Origin: Tigriopus japonicus
Lineage: Eukaryota > Arthropoda > Copepoda > Harpacticoida > Harpacticidae
NCBI GenBank assembly: GCA_010645155.1
Contig: CM021320.1
Location: 6,085,247-6,149,246 of the forward strand
Direction: 5' to 3'
DNA: 64,000 bases
The notes under the pieces were generated by a model. That model was not told where the DNA came from and ran no database searches. It saw nothing but the letters and a program-made list of their open reading frames with translations. Shown here in pieces: positions 22,291 through 33,978 of the stretch. A program made the translations under genes and the position numbers. Positions within the stretch are counted from its first letter, which is position 1. Each line of letters opens with the position of its first letter.

Positions 22291-24655
22291 GTCTCGTGTT
22301 GACTGGTCTTCTCATAATCGATCTTTCTCAAAGTTGTAGGACTTCAGCCAAAAGTAGTCTGTCTCTGTATCTGAGGGTTGCCACTTCAATTCCACGTGCT
22401 TGTCCTTGTCTAATTGGTGATGATTCCATTGCTTTTTCCCATTCATTTTCATGTTGAATCACCACACCAAAGTTTGCAGTAGTGACAAGAGAAGACCAAT
22501 ATTTCCCGAATCCTTTTCTTGTCCATCTATCTATCCATTGAATGATCTGAGAGTAAGATGAAATGCTCAAAAGCACGCTGAACAAACACATAAGTGACGC
22601 AAATGACTTTGAGTAGTTCTCATCAATGGAGAATACGATGTTCTTTGATTGGAAGAAAGAAAGAAGGATGAAGTCAAGCTCTCTTTTTCTTTGAAGGGCC
22701 ACACACGACCCATCCAAATTTTCTTTCTCAATCAGCACGACTGGATTTCTTTGTGCACTAAAACACTAGAATGTGACACTTGAAGATGCCATGATAACCA
22801 GAATGATCCCTAAATCCACAAGGTTTTTAGCGTGACATCTTCGAAGCTCAATTCACAATGGTCGCACGTTTCTCAAAGTGACTAAATTGACTAGGGTTGG
22901 TTCATAATCTAAATTGACCACTTCTATCCAACATTGAACAACCCTCTCCAAAAATAGTTCAAAGACCACTGTCAAAAACTGGCTTAAAATATTGAGTTAA
23001 AAGAAGACAAAAAGAACACAATTTCTGCTTTAAAGAAGATAAGAAATGTTGCCCCTCTCATTGAACCTTTTGTTCGAGTGGTCACCCTGTCAAACGAACA
23101 AACACTGACACCACATGGAGAATTCTCAAACTAAACCAGGGTTGCCATGGGCAAAAGAAACAATATTATACTAGATTATTGATTCACGTAAATCTTTCAA
23201 TAACTTCAAAGTTTCAAATCGTTTTTCAAAATCCAATGTAATGAGCTTTGCTTATGAAAAGAAATGAATAGATTGTAATAACATGTTTGAGTGGCGTCCC
23301 TGACTGAATTCTCTTTTCCTCGCAAATGAATAGTGAACTTCTCTCAACCTAGAATTAATGACGGATCAGTGATGATCCAACGCAAGGTGGATTGATGACG
23401 TCATAAACACTGCTCTGAAATTCGTCCTGTAGTACAGTGGTTCTTGATTACGGTGACAACATCTCTTTGATTTTCCACGGTCTTTCCGGGCTATCCGTTG
23501 ATTTCTGAATTGACCATTGTTCCTCTGTTCCATCACTTTGATCCGTTTTATATACATTTCTTTAACATTTACGCGAAGATCAACCATTGGTCTATTTACA
23601 GTATTTCAAAACGGATAAAGTCAGACGTTTTCTGAGAACGGCAAGCCTGACTCTAATTTTAGCCCTCTTGATAACAGTTTCAAATGTCCCCCAGTTCCAA
23701 GATCTTCACACCTAAGGGAATACACGGACCCATATAACAAAGCTGTTTATTAATGAAGAAAACGGAATTCGATTTCCGCCATCTGGCAACAGATCTACTA
23801 AATTTACAATTCAAAGCAGTTGCTATCCTAGATTGTATATATCCTTGGCATGCTTGACATTGAGTTGACCTCCGTAGAATCGTATTTGAGAACCACGAAA
23901 TACTTTCCACGAAGTGGATTTCGAAAGTTCATCACTTGCAAAGATTAACCTCCTATTTGGTATTCAATTAGGAATTGATTTTGAAGATGCATCAACGATT
24001 GATGATTATTATCCGAGCTTCACAGAACCTTGCAAAGTTGAGTTTTGCAAATCTTTTCATTTATTTGGGAATGTAAAATTCAGCACTCTTTGGAAGAAGA
24101 GAAATTTTGCACTGGAGTCATCGATTTCTATCCTCCAAGACGTGGATTATTTTTCCATTTGGACAAGTTAGTACTTGGTTTGAGTTCATTCATAGTAGTT
24201 TGGAGCACCTTTAGAGTCTAAAGGTCAGGTAATTTCAGCAAATCATTTTTTGCTGAATGGTGTTTCGGTATAAGACGGCCAATTTGCATTATTGAAGCAA
24301 CGTATGACTCTTTTCTAAGGAATCGTTGATGTTCTTAGTTTTAAGATAGGCTCAAGATCACTTCGGAAAATTAAGGAACTCTTGTTTTGTTCCATAGCTG
24401 CTTATTGGATGCCTTTCTAAGGAATGTAGGAATTCTTTGTTTTATTGTTGCTTGATCGAGAGCAAATTGATATGTAATTCTTGGGCAGAGTTGGTTTTGA
24501 AAAGAATTTTGCTGTGCAAAGAACCTAAGTTTGGAGGAATGAGACATTTGAGCCATTTTTGAGGAAATGTTGTTAATTTGGGTATGCTTCATTCAAATAG
24601 AGAGTCCCTTAGAGAGAGTTGACATCTGATAAAGTGTGTGGGCCAAAAGCTTTGT
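22291..24655. other. Intronic DNA, nothing recognised
   Basis: A 136-codon minus-strand open frame at 22328-22738 and others up to 85 codons have no recognisable domain. No terminal inverted repeats were found. Confidence 0.4.
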
Positions 24656-24663
24656 GCTAGGAC

Positions 24664-25651
24664 CAGTGATGGCATATGAATAAAAGCCACTCTCAGCCAC
24701 CTGGCAGATATTGGTGGCAGAAAATGGCTTTTATTCATAGGAAAAAAGTGGCAGAAAATGTCAGAAAGTGGCAAAAAATGACAGAAATTAATTTTTCAAG
24801 AAACTCGTATGTTTAAGTCAATATATTCAATACCTAGAGGGATAAAATTTGGCACTTTTGATGTCTACGTAATTATGGCCTTACCATCCCTCCAATAGTT
24901 CATTACTAGGGACAGGCAAAAAGTGCAAATCAAAAGAAGCTTTTGGTTACCAAAAGTTGCACAAAAATCAACCCAAAATCGTAAAATAAAGTGCAGAAAA
25001 TGGTAAAAAGCGCAAATAAAATCTAAAAAAATTGCAAAAAAAACTGAAATTTCTGAAACAAAAAGCTTCAGATACTTTCTTGTCATCTGCTTGTTATTTT
25101 TCAATCTTTAAGGGGAAAATTTAGATATTGAAGCAGTAGTATTCAAAACTATGCTAGCCTACATGAAAGCCGTAAAATCAAATTTAGTTTCAAAATTTGA
25201 AAAAATCTCCCAAAAGTAAACATTTTCAAAGAGGAAATAGCAAACTCTCAACAATTTGTTCATTTTAGACCGAATTCGTAAAAACAATCGTGCAAAAGAA
25301 GGCGAAAAGTGCAAAAAGGAAAATACATGGGTTTATGTTACCAAAAATCTTTTTACACTTTTTGCCCGTCCTTGCTCATTACATATAAGTAGGAAGATAC
25401 AAGTTCGTCAAATTGATCTCCTCGATTCGTTTATGAATTTCCCTCGAACTCTGGGTGGGCAAATCGAGCACTTTTATTTCGTCTTAAATATATCCCGAGA
25501 GTTAGAACTTGAATGCGATTTGATTCTGTAATGCTCGGTCACTATTTGAACACAATAGCTTATAAATGTTTTTTTTTCGAAATGTGTTAAGTGTTTTTTG
25601 CCAGTGGCAGAAAATGGAGAAATTTAGTATAATTAAAACTTGCCATCCCTG
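24664..25651. mobile_element. Non-autonomous hAT-type element, host of a nested copy
   Basis: Ends CAGTGATGGCA and CAGGGATGGCA (inward), flanked by GCTAGGAC (24656-24663) and GCCAGGAC (25652-25659), an 8-bp duplication with one change. The motif GTGGCAGAAAATG recurs near both ends in the same orientation. 468 bp of it is the second element at 24907-25374. Confidence 0.83.
24907..25374. mobile_element. hAT-type MITE nested in another hAT-type element
   Basis: 468 bp with ends TAGGGACAGGCAAAAAGTGC and CAAGGACGGGCAAAAAGTGT read inward, flanked by TTCATTAC (24899-24906) and CTCATTAC (25375-25382), 7 of 8 identical. Low-complexity A/T-rich interior, no transposase. Confidence 0.82.
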
Positions 25652-25699
25652 GCCAGGACCCTTTTTACGAAATCTTGAGGCTACAAATTTAGCTTTTTA

Positions 25700-26183
25700 T
25701 AGGGATGGGTCGGGCTAAGATTTTTCGATTCCGAGTCACGGTTGATTTGGCCACTTCTTGGATCGGATCAGTTCGGCACCGAACCAAAATCAAAATTTTG
25801 GATCTGGATCAAATTCAAATTGGTGCGAATCGGAATCAGATCGGATCCGACTCATGCATGGTGTTAACGGAAGATTTTCTAATACAAGTGTAGTTGTCAT
25901 CATGGTTTTTTTAAAGATCAGTAACAATTTTTAGAATGGAATATTTTTTAAGTAAGAAGTACCTTTTGGAAGAAAAGGCTTGAAGAAAAAGTTTGGGATG
26001 GAATGGATAAAAAACGAGTTACTATCAAATATCTATCTAAATTTTTTGAGTCGACTCCTCGGAGGTCGGTTCTGACTCCAGATCGGTTCCTGTTTTTTTT
26101 TAATCAGGCTCACAACGAGTCGACTTCGGAACTGACGCGATCCGGTACTGAACCGACTCATGGCCGATCCGGACTCATCCCTA
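25700..26183. mobile_element. hAT-type element with GATCGG/TCGGTTC motif clusters
   Basis: 484 bp. Ends TAGGGATGGGTCGG and TAGGGATGAGTCCGG read inward. Both end regions are crowded with GGATCGG, TCGGTTC and GAGTCGACT motifs. Terminal bases match those of the element at 5655-6543. The flanking octamers (GCTTTTTA, CCATTCAG) do not match, so the target duplication is lost or the ends are mis-set. Confidence 0.6.
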
Positions 26184-27130
26184 CCATTCAGCACATAAAA
26201 CGTGCTTGCAAGACCTGCAGTAGGTCTGCTTGATTCAGAACTAAGCGAAATTTTGGAGACATTTTAAGATCACACCATCTAAAACTAAGGTTGGTTTTGA
26301 ACCCCTTTTTATAGATTGAGGCACGAATTCAAGTTTTGAATTAGTCATTATATTTTAATTTCAACAATAAATATGGCAACGCGGTTTAAATCCAAAAATA
26401 ACAATCAATAATTCTCTCAGAAACACAGAAGACTCAAAATAACGGGTAATTTATCTAGTGAACCTTTCCATAAAAAAAGAACATTTTGACGTGACCCGAA
26501 GAAATTTTTAATCAAATTGTTTTATTGATTTTTGATTTTGAAATGGAATGTGAAAACTAGAGATTTGTTTAGTAAAATCTTTGGGAATTTATGTTTGATT
26601 TACCTGGAGCGTTTTAGGGTTAAAAATAAGGCATTCAAACTCAACTAGCTCAGCTCGCGAGGATTTTTTTAAAATTTCAATTGAACAGGTACTTGATTGA
26701 ACACTCAGTATTTAAAAAAAAAATCATAATTTTTCTTTAGGCAAATAACTTTTTTTCCATCAACATAGACTTCTATGATACAGGTAAGGCCTAGGCAAAA
26801 TCCTGTTTTCTATTATCGTCTGTGCAAACATGTAAATTAGACCAGCCGTAAAGTTGAAATGTCATCTTTTACATATGCGTTGCAAACGCGTGCACAGTAA
26901 CAAAACAGGTAAAAACAATAACTTTTCGGCGCAATTTTAGCTCAAAAGTCCTCTTATATATCTTTTTCATAAAATGAACCTTGCGACGTCAACTTTTCTG
27001 GCATTCCCGGTTTTTAACTAAATCAAGATTTTACTGCTGTTCCATATCAAACATAAAAAGTAGCTTTGGAGTAACTACAAACTTTGTCAAGGATGATCAC
27101 GCGCAAAGTCAGATAAATTGCCAAAATCTT
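26184..27130. other. Intronic DNA, nothing recognised
   Basis: AT-rich, no domains and no terminal repeats found. Confidence 0.45.
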
Positions 27131-27513
27131 AATGAGCCAAGAGATCAAAAGCAATTTCGCGAGATATCGTCCAATGACTTCCAAGAGATCCGCATCTTCA
27201 CACTGACCCAAGGGAGCCCTCTTCATGGGAGTTAGGTACTGAACTGAGACCAACCCATTCTCTCACTAGGGTGCACCATCAATGGTGAGCACGTGTGACG
27301 GCTCTAAAGATGTGCCAATAATGTGGCCAAAAAAGAATGGGTTCACAAGAATTGGAAACTATCGATGGATGATGGTGTCAGAAAAAAGCCATTGAAATAT
27401 TGGATGTGTTTTGAAGTGAGACCATCATTCATAACTTGTTTCGGAGGATCCAGGGAGGGCAATTGTGGATCAGAGTGATTAACACGAGAAACGGTATCAG
27501 TTTAGGATTACAC
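27131..27513. repeat. Dispersed repeat, copy 1 (uninterrupted)
   Basis: About 380 bp homologous to 46270-46868: shared blocks CATCTTCACACTGACCCAAG, CATCAATGGTGAGCACGT, GGTTCACAAGAATT and AACTATCGATGGATG. This copy lacks the 224-bp foldback insert of the second copy. Its boundaries and class are unknown. Confidence 0.8.
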
Positions 27514-28104
27514 AAACACCACATATGCTTTTCTCTACATGTACCTACTTAAATTGAGATCACGCACTGATCAGTTGTGGTCCAGTGAAGGTTTGTTATT
27601 ATATTTATGCTTCAAGTTTGCAATGTCGATATTTTGATTTCGATTTTAAGCCTTACTTCATAGCATTGAATAACTGATAAACTAATCACATATTATTAAT
27701 GGTAACAAATCCTTTTTGTTTCTTTTCTTATTTTGATTTTGCCATCCTTTTCCAGATCATTCTCAAGGGAACAAGCAACTTCCCTAGAATTTCTAAAAAA
27801 AATCCGATTTTGTACAAAATTAGCAGATGGTTTATTTTATGTTTGTAAATTTTGTAAAATTTTAATTGACAATTAAATAATGGTCCCGAGGATAAACTAA
27901 ATAAATTTTTGTTGCAACTATGATACAAATGTCAGCTTTTTTTTTGTTTCCCAACTTTGATTTTGGCTAATAAATTAACCATTTTCCAGAATTTTTCTAC
28001 GGAACTAGCAAGTTTCCAACATTTCTTTTTGACCTTTTTTCTTATTTTTTTGTGTAATTTTGAACAAAAAATTGCAGGGTTTTCAATTATCTGGTGGCCC
28101 TTGT

Positions 28105-28445
28105 AATGAACCGAGAAAAATATCAGCGGAGATCTTGCTTTGCCAGACCCATCTTGCGTTGATTTCCAACATGGTTGCCAGGAAATAATCTTTGATGCCA
28201 CTTTTTGACCACATGTCAACTCCGTTCCTTCAATGGCTATCATTTTTTCGAAAAGAATCATTTCTCAAAATGATTGCTAATTAAGCTAAATGATGCCACT
28301 CAAAAGAAGAAAATCGTCAAGGAATAGTACTTAAGATTTTGCCAAAAACTAGCATCGTTTATCTCACCTTGGCAACCATGCTGAAAATCAACGTAAGATG
28401 GGTCTGACGGCGCAAGGTCTTCGCTGATGTTTTTCTCGGTTCATT
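28105..28445. mobile_element. Foldback element, about 80-bp inverted arms
   Basis: The arm 28105-28190 (AATGAACCGAGAAAAA..., CAGACCCATCTTGCGTTGAT) recurs inverted at 28368-28445 with several differences, around a 180-bp centre. No clear target duplication, so the superfamily is open. Confidence 0.72.
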
Positions 28446-28672
28446 AGAAACAAATAAATTTGGATGTCAGGATAACATTGGGGAAAAAGTATCTTAAAAC
28501 ATTTCTCCAATCTTCAGGCTTCTTGCATTTTTTGATGTAAATGCCAATCACCTTTTTAAGATCCTCGTAGGTTTTTTTCTTCCTTCATTGTCTTTTGTTA
28601 GATAAAATTTAGTTATAATTAATTAGTTAATTTAATTTTATAGTTATATTATAATTAATGTTATAAATAATA

Positions 28673-28953
28673 GCTGAGTTTATATACCCTGTGACAACTT
28701 GAGTTGTTACAGAAATTTTACGTTACCACACGCCGTTGGTTTCATTTGCAAACTCGAAAGTACGTAAGTTGCCACAAGAAATCGTTCAAAGAAAGCTAAG
28801 CTTATAAACCCCGTCGCAAAACTCTTTCATAACTTTAGCCACAGGATTTCTTGCCCTAACTTATGTACTTTCGAGTTTGCAATTGAAGTCAATGGCGTGT
28901 GAGCGAAAAATTTCTGTCACAACTCAAGTTGTCACAGGGTATGTAAACTCAGC
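28673..28953. mobile_element. Nearly palindromic TA-flanked MITE (281 bp), intact copy
   Basis: Ends GCTGAGTTTATATACCCTGT and GCTGAGTTTACATACCCTGT inward, flanked by TA (28671-28672, 28954-28955). The two arms of about 140 bp mirror each other almost to the centre. A second copy at 62441-63262 is interrupted by another element. TA target sites suggest Tc1/mariner. Confidence 0.88.
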
Positions 28954-28955
28954 TA

Positions 28956-29777
28956 TTGTTTCTCGTCCGCTAAAAGGGTAAAATATCCTGAAGTACATTG
29001 AAAATCAATCTTAAAAATCTATAGGCTAGCCGCTAGAGGAGTTAATTGATTATCTAAAGTGTTATCTGATAATTGGTGTTCTGATAGTTCCTGATTTTGT
29101 CCATTTGAAAATTTGAAGGATCCTGCGTCTTCTCTTCGAAGATTGGTGGGCTAGAAAGTTCTGAAGCATGCTGAAGCAAGTTCTAATGGCCTAACGAATA
29201 CTGGTCGCTAACCAGTATCAAAGTCTTTGGTCCAAGTAGAAATAACACCTCTTTTGCTTTGCAAAAGTTTGTGAAATATGGTAGTCCCTTTGTTTGGAAA
29301 GTTGTCATTTTAGAAAACAATGGAGCAAGGATAAATTTTAGGGTGACCAGATTCATTTAGAACACGAGGGTGGGGACAAGAAAGAGCTCAAAATTGCGAT
29401 GAAAATTTTGCAAAAACGAAGGTGGCAGCTGATTTGCGTTGAAATAAAGTTTTTGGCATAATTTTAACCCTTACATGGTTTTTTCAACAAAATAGGATAC
29501 AAAAAAAGTTGAAAAAGTAACATAATTTTTTTTCAAACCAACACTCATGTCGTTGTGAAGCATTTTTTGAAAGAATATGTAAATCATTGACTTGCTATTA
29601 TTCTCCCTACAACAAAATTGAAAAATCTGTAATATTTTATTTTTGAAATTTCTTTGCGTGTCCTTAGTAGACGCCAAATTGCAAATTGATCATTTCAGGT
29701 CGCTGTTTTCTTAATGTTCTAAGCATACAAATCTCGGACAGATCAGTTTTCCATACTTTTGCTTCATAATAGATAAA
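28956..29777. other. Intronic DNA, nothing recognised
   Basis: Short open frames without domains. Confidence 0.45.
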
Positions 29778-29947
29778 CAGTGAAGTCTCGATTTAACGAT
29801 CTCCGATTTAACGATAAGTCTCGATTTAAGGATAATTTTGGGTTACTGACTTTGCACGACATGACAGCGACTCAATTTAACGATAAATCTCGAATTAACG
29901 ATATTTTTAAGGGTGACGGACAATATCGTTAAATCGAGATTTTACTG
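29778..29947. mobile_element. pogo/Tigger-like MITE (170 bp)
   Basis: Ends CAGTGAAGTCTCGATTTAAC and CAGTAAAATCTCGATTTAAC, then GAT on both sides. CAGT...TCGATTTAACGA is the end pattern of pogo-type elements. TA follows the right end, while the left flank is AA. Inner copies of TCGATTTAACGATAA repeat three to four times. Confidence 0.75.
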
Positions 29948-30409
29948 TATATATTTTCCCATCACTTGGCTCCTTTCGTAAAAATGTAATATGCAAAAGA
30001 ATTTTGACCCAATTTTCCACATGTTTTTTTGTATTTAAACACATTTAATAGCTCCATGACTCGTTTTTTTTAGGTTTTGAGTATCAATAGTTGATAATTT
30101 GTAATTTTTAAGCTCTCTTTTCTGGTTTAATTAAATAATTTGAATTACTTCCCAAAGCTGATTCAATGATGCTATAAATTCCCTACTAACAGCATGATCC
30201 ATAAACATACTATGTTTTCAATACACAATATTCACTTTGACCTCATATTACTTTCCTTAAGTAGGTTTGTCAAGTATGGAACTTAACTCATATTCAGTGT
30301 TCCTTGCCACCAAAAAATCAAGGATGACTCAATTTCCGTAGTCTAGGCCAAAATTGATAAGCCATAGCCAATAAATTGCCTCCTAATAGATATATCTCAT
30401 GGGCCTTAC
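29948..30409. other. Intron 1 next to the donor, nothing recognised
   Basis: AT-rich until about 30300. Base composition becomes more balanced near the exon. Confidence 0.5.
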
Positions 30410-30730
30410 GTTCAGGGATGCCGTTGTGGTATCGATGGTAGTGACAACCGAACGGGTCATAAAGTCTTGAGCCGCCGTAAACAAGAAAACCGAGGCCACA
30501 CCCAACGAGGCCAACACAATAACCATCCATACTAAACGCCCATGGGAGCTGACTCGGTTAAGGTGATGCCAACCATGAAGACTTGTTGAAGCACAGAATT
30601 CCCGGAAAGCCACACCCAAGGCCAGTTCATCATAATTCGAGTCTCTTCTCGTGATGACCTCTTTGGCTCTCGGAGTCTCAGTACTCGCGTTTAGAAACAC
30701 TGCATTTTCCCTCAAGTTGGTGTCAGTCAT
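30410..30730 (-). CDS. DEG/ENaC channel exon 1: start, cytoplasmic N-terminus and TM1
   Basis: 107 codons from ATG at 30728-30730 (context CAAAATGA, A at -3) to donor AAC|GTAAGG. The cytoplasmic N-terminus contains the family's gating motif His-Gly (FCASTSLHGW, residues 52-53). TM1 lies at about residues 66-86 (RLVWMVIVLASLGVASVFLFTAA). The stretch QDFMTRSVVTTIDTTTASLN leads in phase 0 to exon 2 (NVFFPSV...). This junction reproduces the usual family order TM1, then a TTI...T..SLN segment, then FFPSV. The nearest downstream coding DNA of this gene is 23.4 kb away. Tail exons alone would give no channel, so the exon's presence and in-phase donor are the main evidence that the gene is complete. 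Confidence 0.9.
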
Positions 30731-31817
30731 TTTGAAGCCTTTTTGTGATTAAGAGTCGTCGAGTTGGAACCACTTTCGAGATCTAATCGTTCTCATTTCG
30801 AAAATGAGAGCCTTTCCGGCCTTTTAAATGCACTTAAAACGCAGGTGTAGCCTTTTGGGAAACTCTACGCACTAGATACCGTATATGTAACTTGCCGAAT
30901 CGAATCATCGCCAATATCAATCACATGTTTGAAGATGAAGCGAGGACAGAAGACTCAGATGAGACTCTTCGAAAAGGCTGTGAACGCGGCCCCTTTTTTA
31001 CAGCGTCGCTTTCTCGCCTCTGGAGACCTCCTGAGGCTGCGAGGCCTCATAATGACCGCGAAGAAGCTTTTTACTTGGGGTAAACGGGAATGACGGCGTG
31101 AAATTGGGCCAAAAGTGGATTTGGGTCGCTCCTCTCAGTGGATATTCGAGGCTCTTTCCTTATACAAATGCTTTAATCCTTCTCAAAGTGGTTGATAATC
31201 TTTTCAAATACAGACAAACAGCATTCAAGATTGTTTCAACCTTAATTTGAGACTTCGGGCTCTGCCAAATTGATGCGTTAAAGGTTTGCAAACAGGAAAT
31301 GCATTGAATTTAGGGCGAATGGGGCAACGAGTGGGGGAATCTTCTCGTTAGGGTTTATTGATGAGGCAGCCAAATGCAAATTGCTAAGTTGAGATTCTCT
31401 ACATCACTTTGGAAAGCCTTTGGTTTGTTCGCATTAAATCATTTATGAATGAGTTCACGAAATGGCTTTTTCACAGTTCGAACGCCATATATCAGAATTA
31501 TAAAGTTCAAGTGGGTTTCACGTAATAATTTACATTATTTCGACCTGCAATGACAAAGCCTATGTACGGAAAGAGGATATTCAATGGCACATGCAGTAGG
31601 TTGCTTCAATAGCGTTTTAAATCATACCGTTAGCGGTCAAACGGGGTCTTTGGCTGTGCTGAGTTGCCCAGCCGGTTTTGGCGAATCCAAGTTTTTTAAA
31701 GCTTCCATTTGATGATTCTAGGTCTCTGGAAACGATCGATGTTATACGTAAGGATGCCTTGGCTGGAATTGGGTCAATTATACGCAAAAAAATATTTCAA
31801 ATATTGAAATGTACATA
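30731..31817. other. 5' flank of the DEG/ENaC gene
   Basis: This should hold the 5' UTR and promoter of the channel gene. No TATA box is convincing. The GC-richer patch 30890-31085 holds a 63-codon plus-strand open frame with no domain; it could be a non-coding first exon or regulatory DNA. Confidence 0.4.
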
Positions 31818-33458
31818 TAGTCAGGAGCAAAAGTATTTGTAACGTGACGAGAAAACCAGAAAATCCTTTATATCCAATTAATTACTATGCTAAGAATTTT
31901 GTAAGAATGTAATATTTTTTTCCGATTAAGAATAATACCAGTTTCCCGCAATTGTTTTATAAAAATGTCTGAAACTAACTTTTAATTATTAAAAATAAAA
32001 TTTTAGATAGTGCAAAAGTATTCGTAACGCGCAAAAAAGTGAACAAAATAGGTTTATAAACAGATTTTTCATCAGAAAAAATTGATCGAAAGATGTAGAA
32101 CATTCTGGAAAGCCGGAGAAAAGTCATTTAGTCTCCTTTTTTCCAAGATTTTCTAGATCTTTCTTGGATCTTATAAATTTTACGGAATTGAACAATTGCT
32201 TCACAATCAGCCAATCATGACCAAGGTCAAGGAGCTCGACAAGGACTTGAAGTTGAAGATAGTAAGTCTTCATCATGGAGGCAAGGGCTACAAAGCCATT
32301 TCGAAGCTTCTGGACATCCCGATTTCAACGATTCAGTACGTCGTGAAGAAGGCACAAAAGAACGGAACGGTTGAGAACCTCCCAAGATCCGGTCGTCCAA
32401 GGAAACTGTCAGCCAGACTTGAGAGGAAGATTGTCAGAGAGGTCACAAATAATCCTCGAACAACGGTCAAGGACATCCGGAACAGTCTCAGTGAAAATGG
32501 ATTGTCCATCTCGAGGTTTACTGTTGCTCGCTCACTTCACAAAGCAGGATTGAAGTCTTGTCGCCCACGGAAGACTCCCTTGCTCAAGGATAGACACTTG
32601 AAGGCTCGCTTGGAATTTGCCAAGAAGTACCTTGACAAGACCAGTGACTTTTGGTCTAGGATTCTTTGGTCAGATGAGACAAAGGTTGAGCTTTTTGGTC
32701 ACAACGATGTTCAAAGGTTTTGGCGACGTAAAGGAGAAGCATTTCATCCAAAAAACACCATCCTTACGGTCAAGCACGGTGGAGGATCGATCATGTTATG
32801 GGGCTCCTTTTTCGCCAAAGGCACCGGTAACCTCGTGAGAATTCATGGGACAATGAAAAAAGAAGAATATCGGGATATCTTGGCTGAGAATCTCCAGAGT
32901 TCAGCGCGGAAACTTCGGCTTGGTCGACAGTTCGTCTTCCAGCACGACAACGACCCTAAGCACAACAGCATTTTGGTCAAGAAATGGTTGAAGGACAATC
33001 GGATTAAGGTCTTGGACTGGCCCTCCATGAATCCGGACCTTAATCCAATTGAAAACCTTTGGAGAGAATTAAAAGTCCGTATCCGTGCAAGACGTTCAAA
33101 GACAATTGACGAACTGGAGCAAATCTGTTATGAAGAATGAGCTAACATTCCTTCAGATGTATGTAAAAATCTTGTAAATGATTATAAAAAACGTCTCTTA
33201 AGTGTAATTCAGCAAAAAGGGCATTCAATAAACTATTGACAAAATGTTACGAATACTTTTGCTCTTGGTCTAAAACATGTTCTGAGCAGTTTTTTAACCA
33301 AAATCTTGTAAATTTTTAAAAAGAAAAGTATCATAGCTTTTAAATGATAAAAGAATTACTAAGGAGCAAAATGGTTCTTAAATGTATTTTTCAAAAATCG
33401 AGTATCATTTAAAAATCAATAAAATTTTCGAGGTTATGAATACTTTTGCTCCTGACTG
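31818..33458 (+). mobile_element. Tc1-type transposon with IR/DR ends, nearly intact
   Basis: 1641 bp, flanked by TA (31816-31817, 33459-33460). Outer ends TAGTCAGGAGCAAAAGTATT (left) and CAGTCAGGAGCAAAAGTATT (right, inward). The 18-nt core GCAAAAGTATT(T/C)(G/A)TAAC(G/A/C) occurs four times: 31827, 32012, 33245-33262 (inverted) and 33432-33449 (inverted), each pair about 186 bp apart. Two direct repeats inside each long inverted end is the IR/DR layout known from Tc1-group elements such as Sleeping Beauty and Minos, where each repeat binds transposase. It lies 1.1 kb upstream of the channel gene start, transcribed away from it. Confidence 0.93.
32217..33239 (+). pseudogene. Tc1 transposase, one nonsense codon
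   Basis: 341 codons with the stop, the normal length for the family (about 340 residues). The start is taken at MTKVKELDKDLKLK. An upstream in-frame ATG at 32196 is less likely. Order: two helix-turn-helix units (residues about 15-110) with the GRPRKLS hook between them, then the DD34E core: Asp in LWSDETKVELFG, Asp in FQHDNDPKH, Glu in NPDLNPIENLW. The glycine-rich box HGGGSIMLWGSF is present. The only visible defect is TGA at 33138-33140, after ICYEE, where relatives have Trp (TGG). Beyond it the frame runs on for 32 residues to a normal end. The catalytic core is whole, so a truncated product of about 307 residues from 32217 is possible. Confidence 0.92.
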
Positions 33459-33734
33459 TATCACTAAACAATAGTGAACAATCATTGGATCTGATGAAGG
33501 CTGCCAAGAGATAAAACCAAGCAACATGTAAAGAAAGCAATCCATAGCTAGATCTATTATGTTTTGGAAATGAATTGTTACCATGTTTGATACTTGAGAT
33601 TTGCAATACGCCATTGTAACTTGGTACTGAATAGGATAATGATTCTATATAATATCATGATCATGAATTGAGCAAGGAACGAAAGCAAAAGATGAAAGAA
33701 AAAATCTGAACAATGGCCTTGTTGTTTTGGACGT

Positions 33735-33954
33735 TTTTATTTAGACAAAACTAAAAACCTAAATGATTCATTTCTTGAGAGACACTTATAATCGTGTGAG
33801 GTCCAAAAATATGTAACTGAGAGTGTTTTAGTGTCTATTTAAATTCAGCTCTATTTTAGCTCTTTTTCAAGACAAGTTAGCACATTTAGCTCGAGAATTA
33901 CCCCTCCAAACTGACTTCTTTAGATCTGTTTGATCTTAAACGCTTGATCACGCT
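33735..33954. mobile_element. Right-end fragment of the TTTAGCTCTTTT hAT family
   Basis: The sequence from about 33735 to GATCACGCTG at 33954 aligns with the right ends of the full copies at 43198-43998 and 59771-60624: AGACACT, GTGAGGTCCAAAA, TTTTAGCTCTTTTTCAAGAC and TTTAGCTC. The left part is missing. Confidence 0.7.
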
Positions 33955-33978
33955 GATAATCATCAATGAGGCCACCAA

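Larger units (their letters stand above)
7007..30409 (-). other. Intron 1 of the DEG/ENaC gene, 23.4 kb, transposon-filled
   Basis: It runs from donor AAC|GTAAGG at 30409 to acceptor CTTTTCAG at 7007, minus strand, phase 0. It holds at least a dozen transposon-derived units, listed separately. None of their coding remains is intact. I found no host exon inside that would interrupt the exon 1 to exon 2 join, which already gives a normal family sequence. Confidence 0.8.

Noticed and set aside
22328..22738. 136-codon minus-strand frame as part of the LINE
   Set aside because: It lacks reverse-transcriptase blocks expected before the FADD box.
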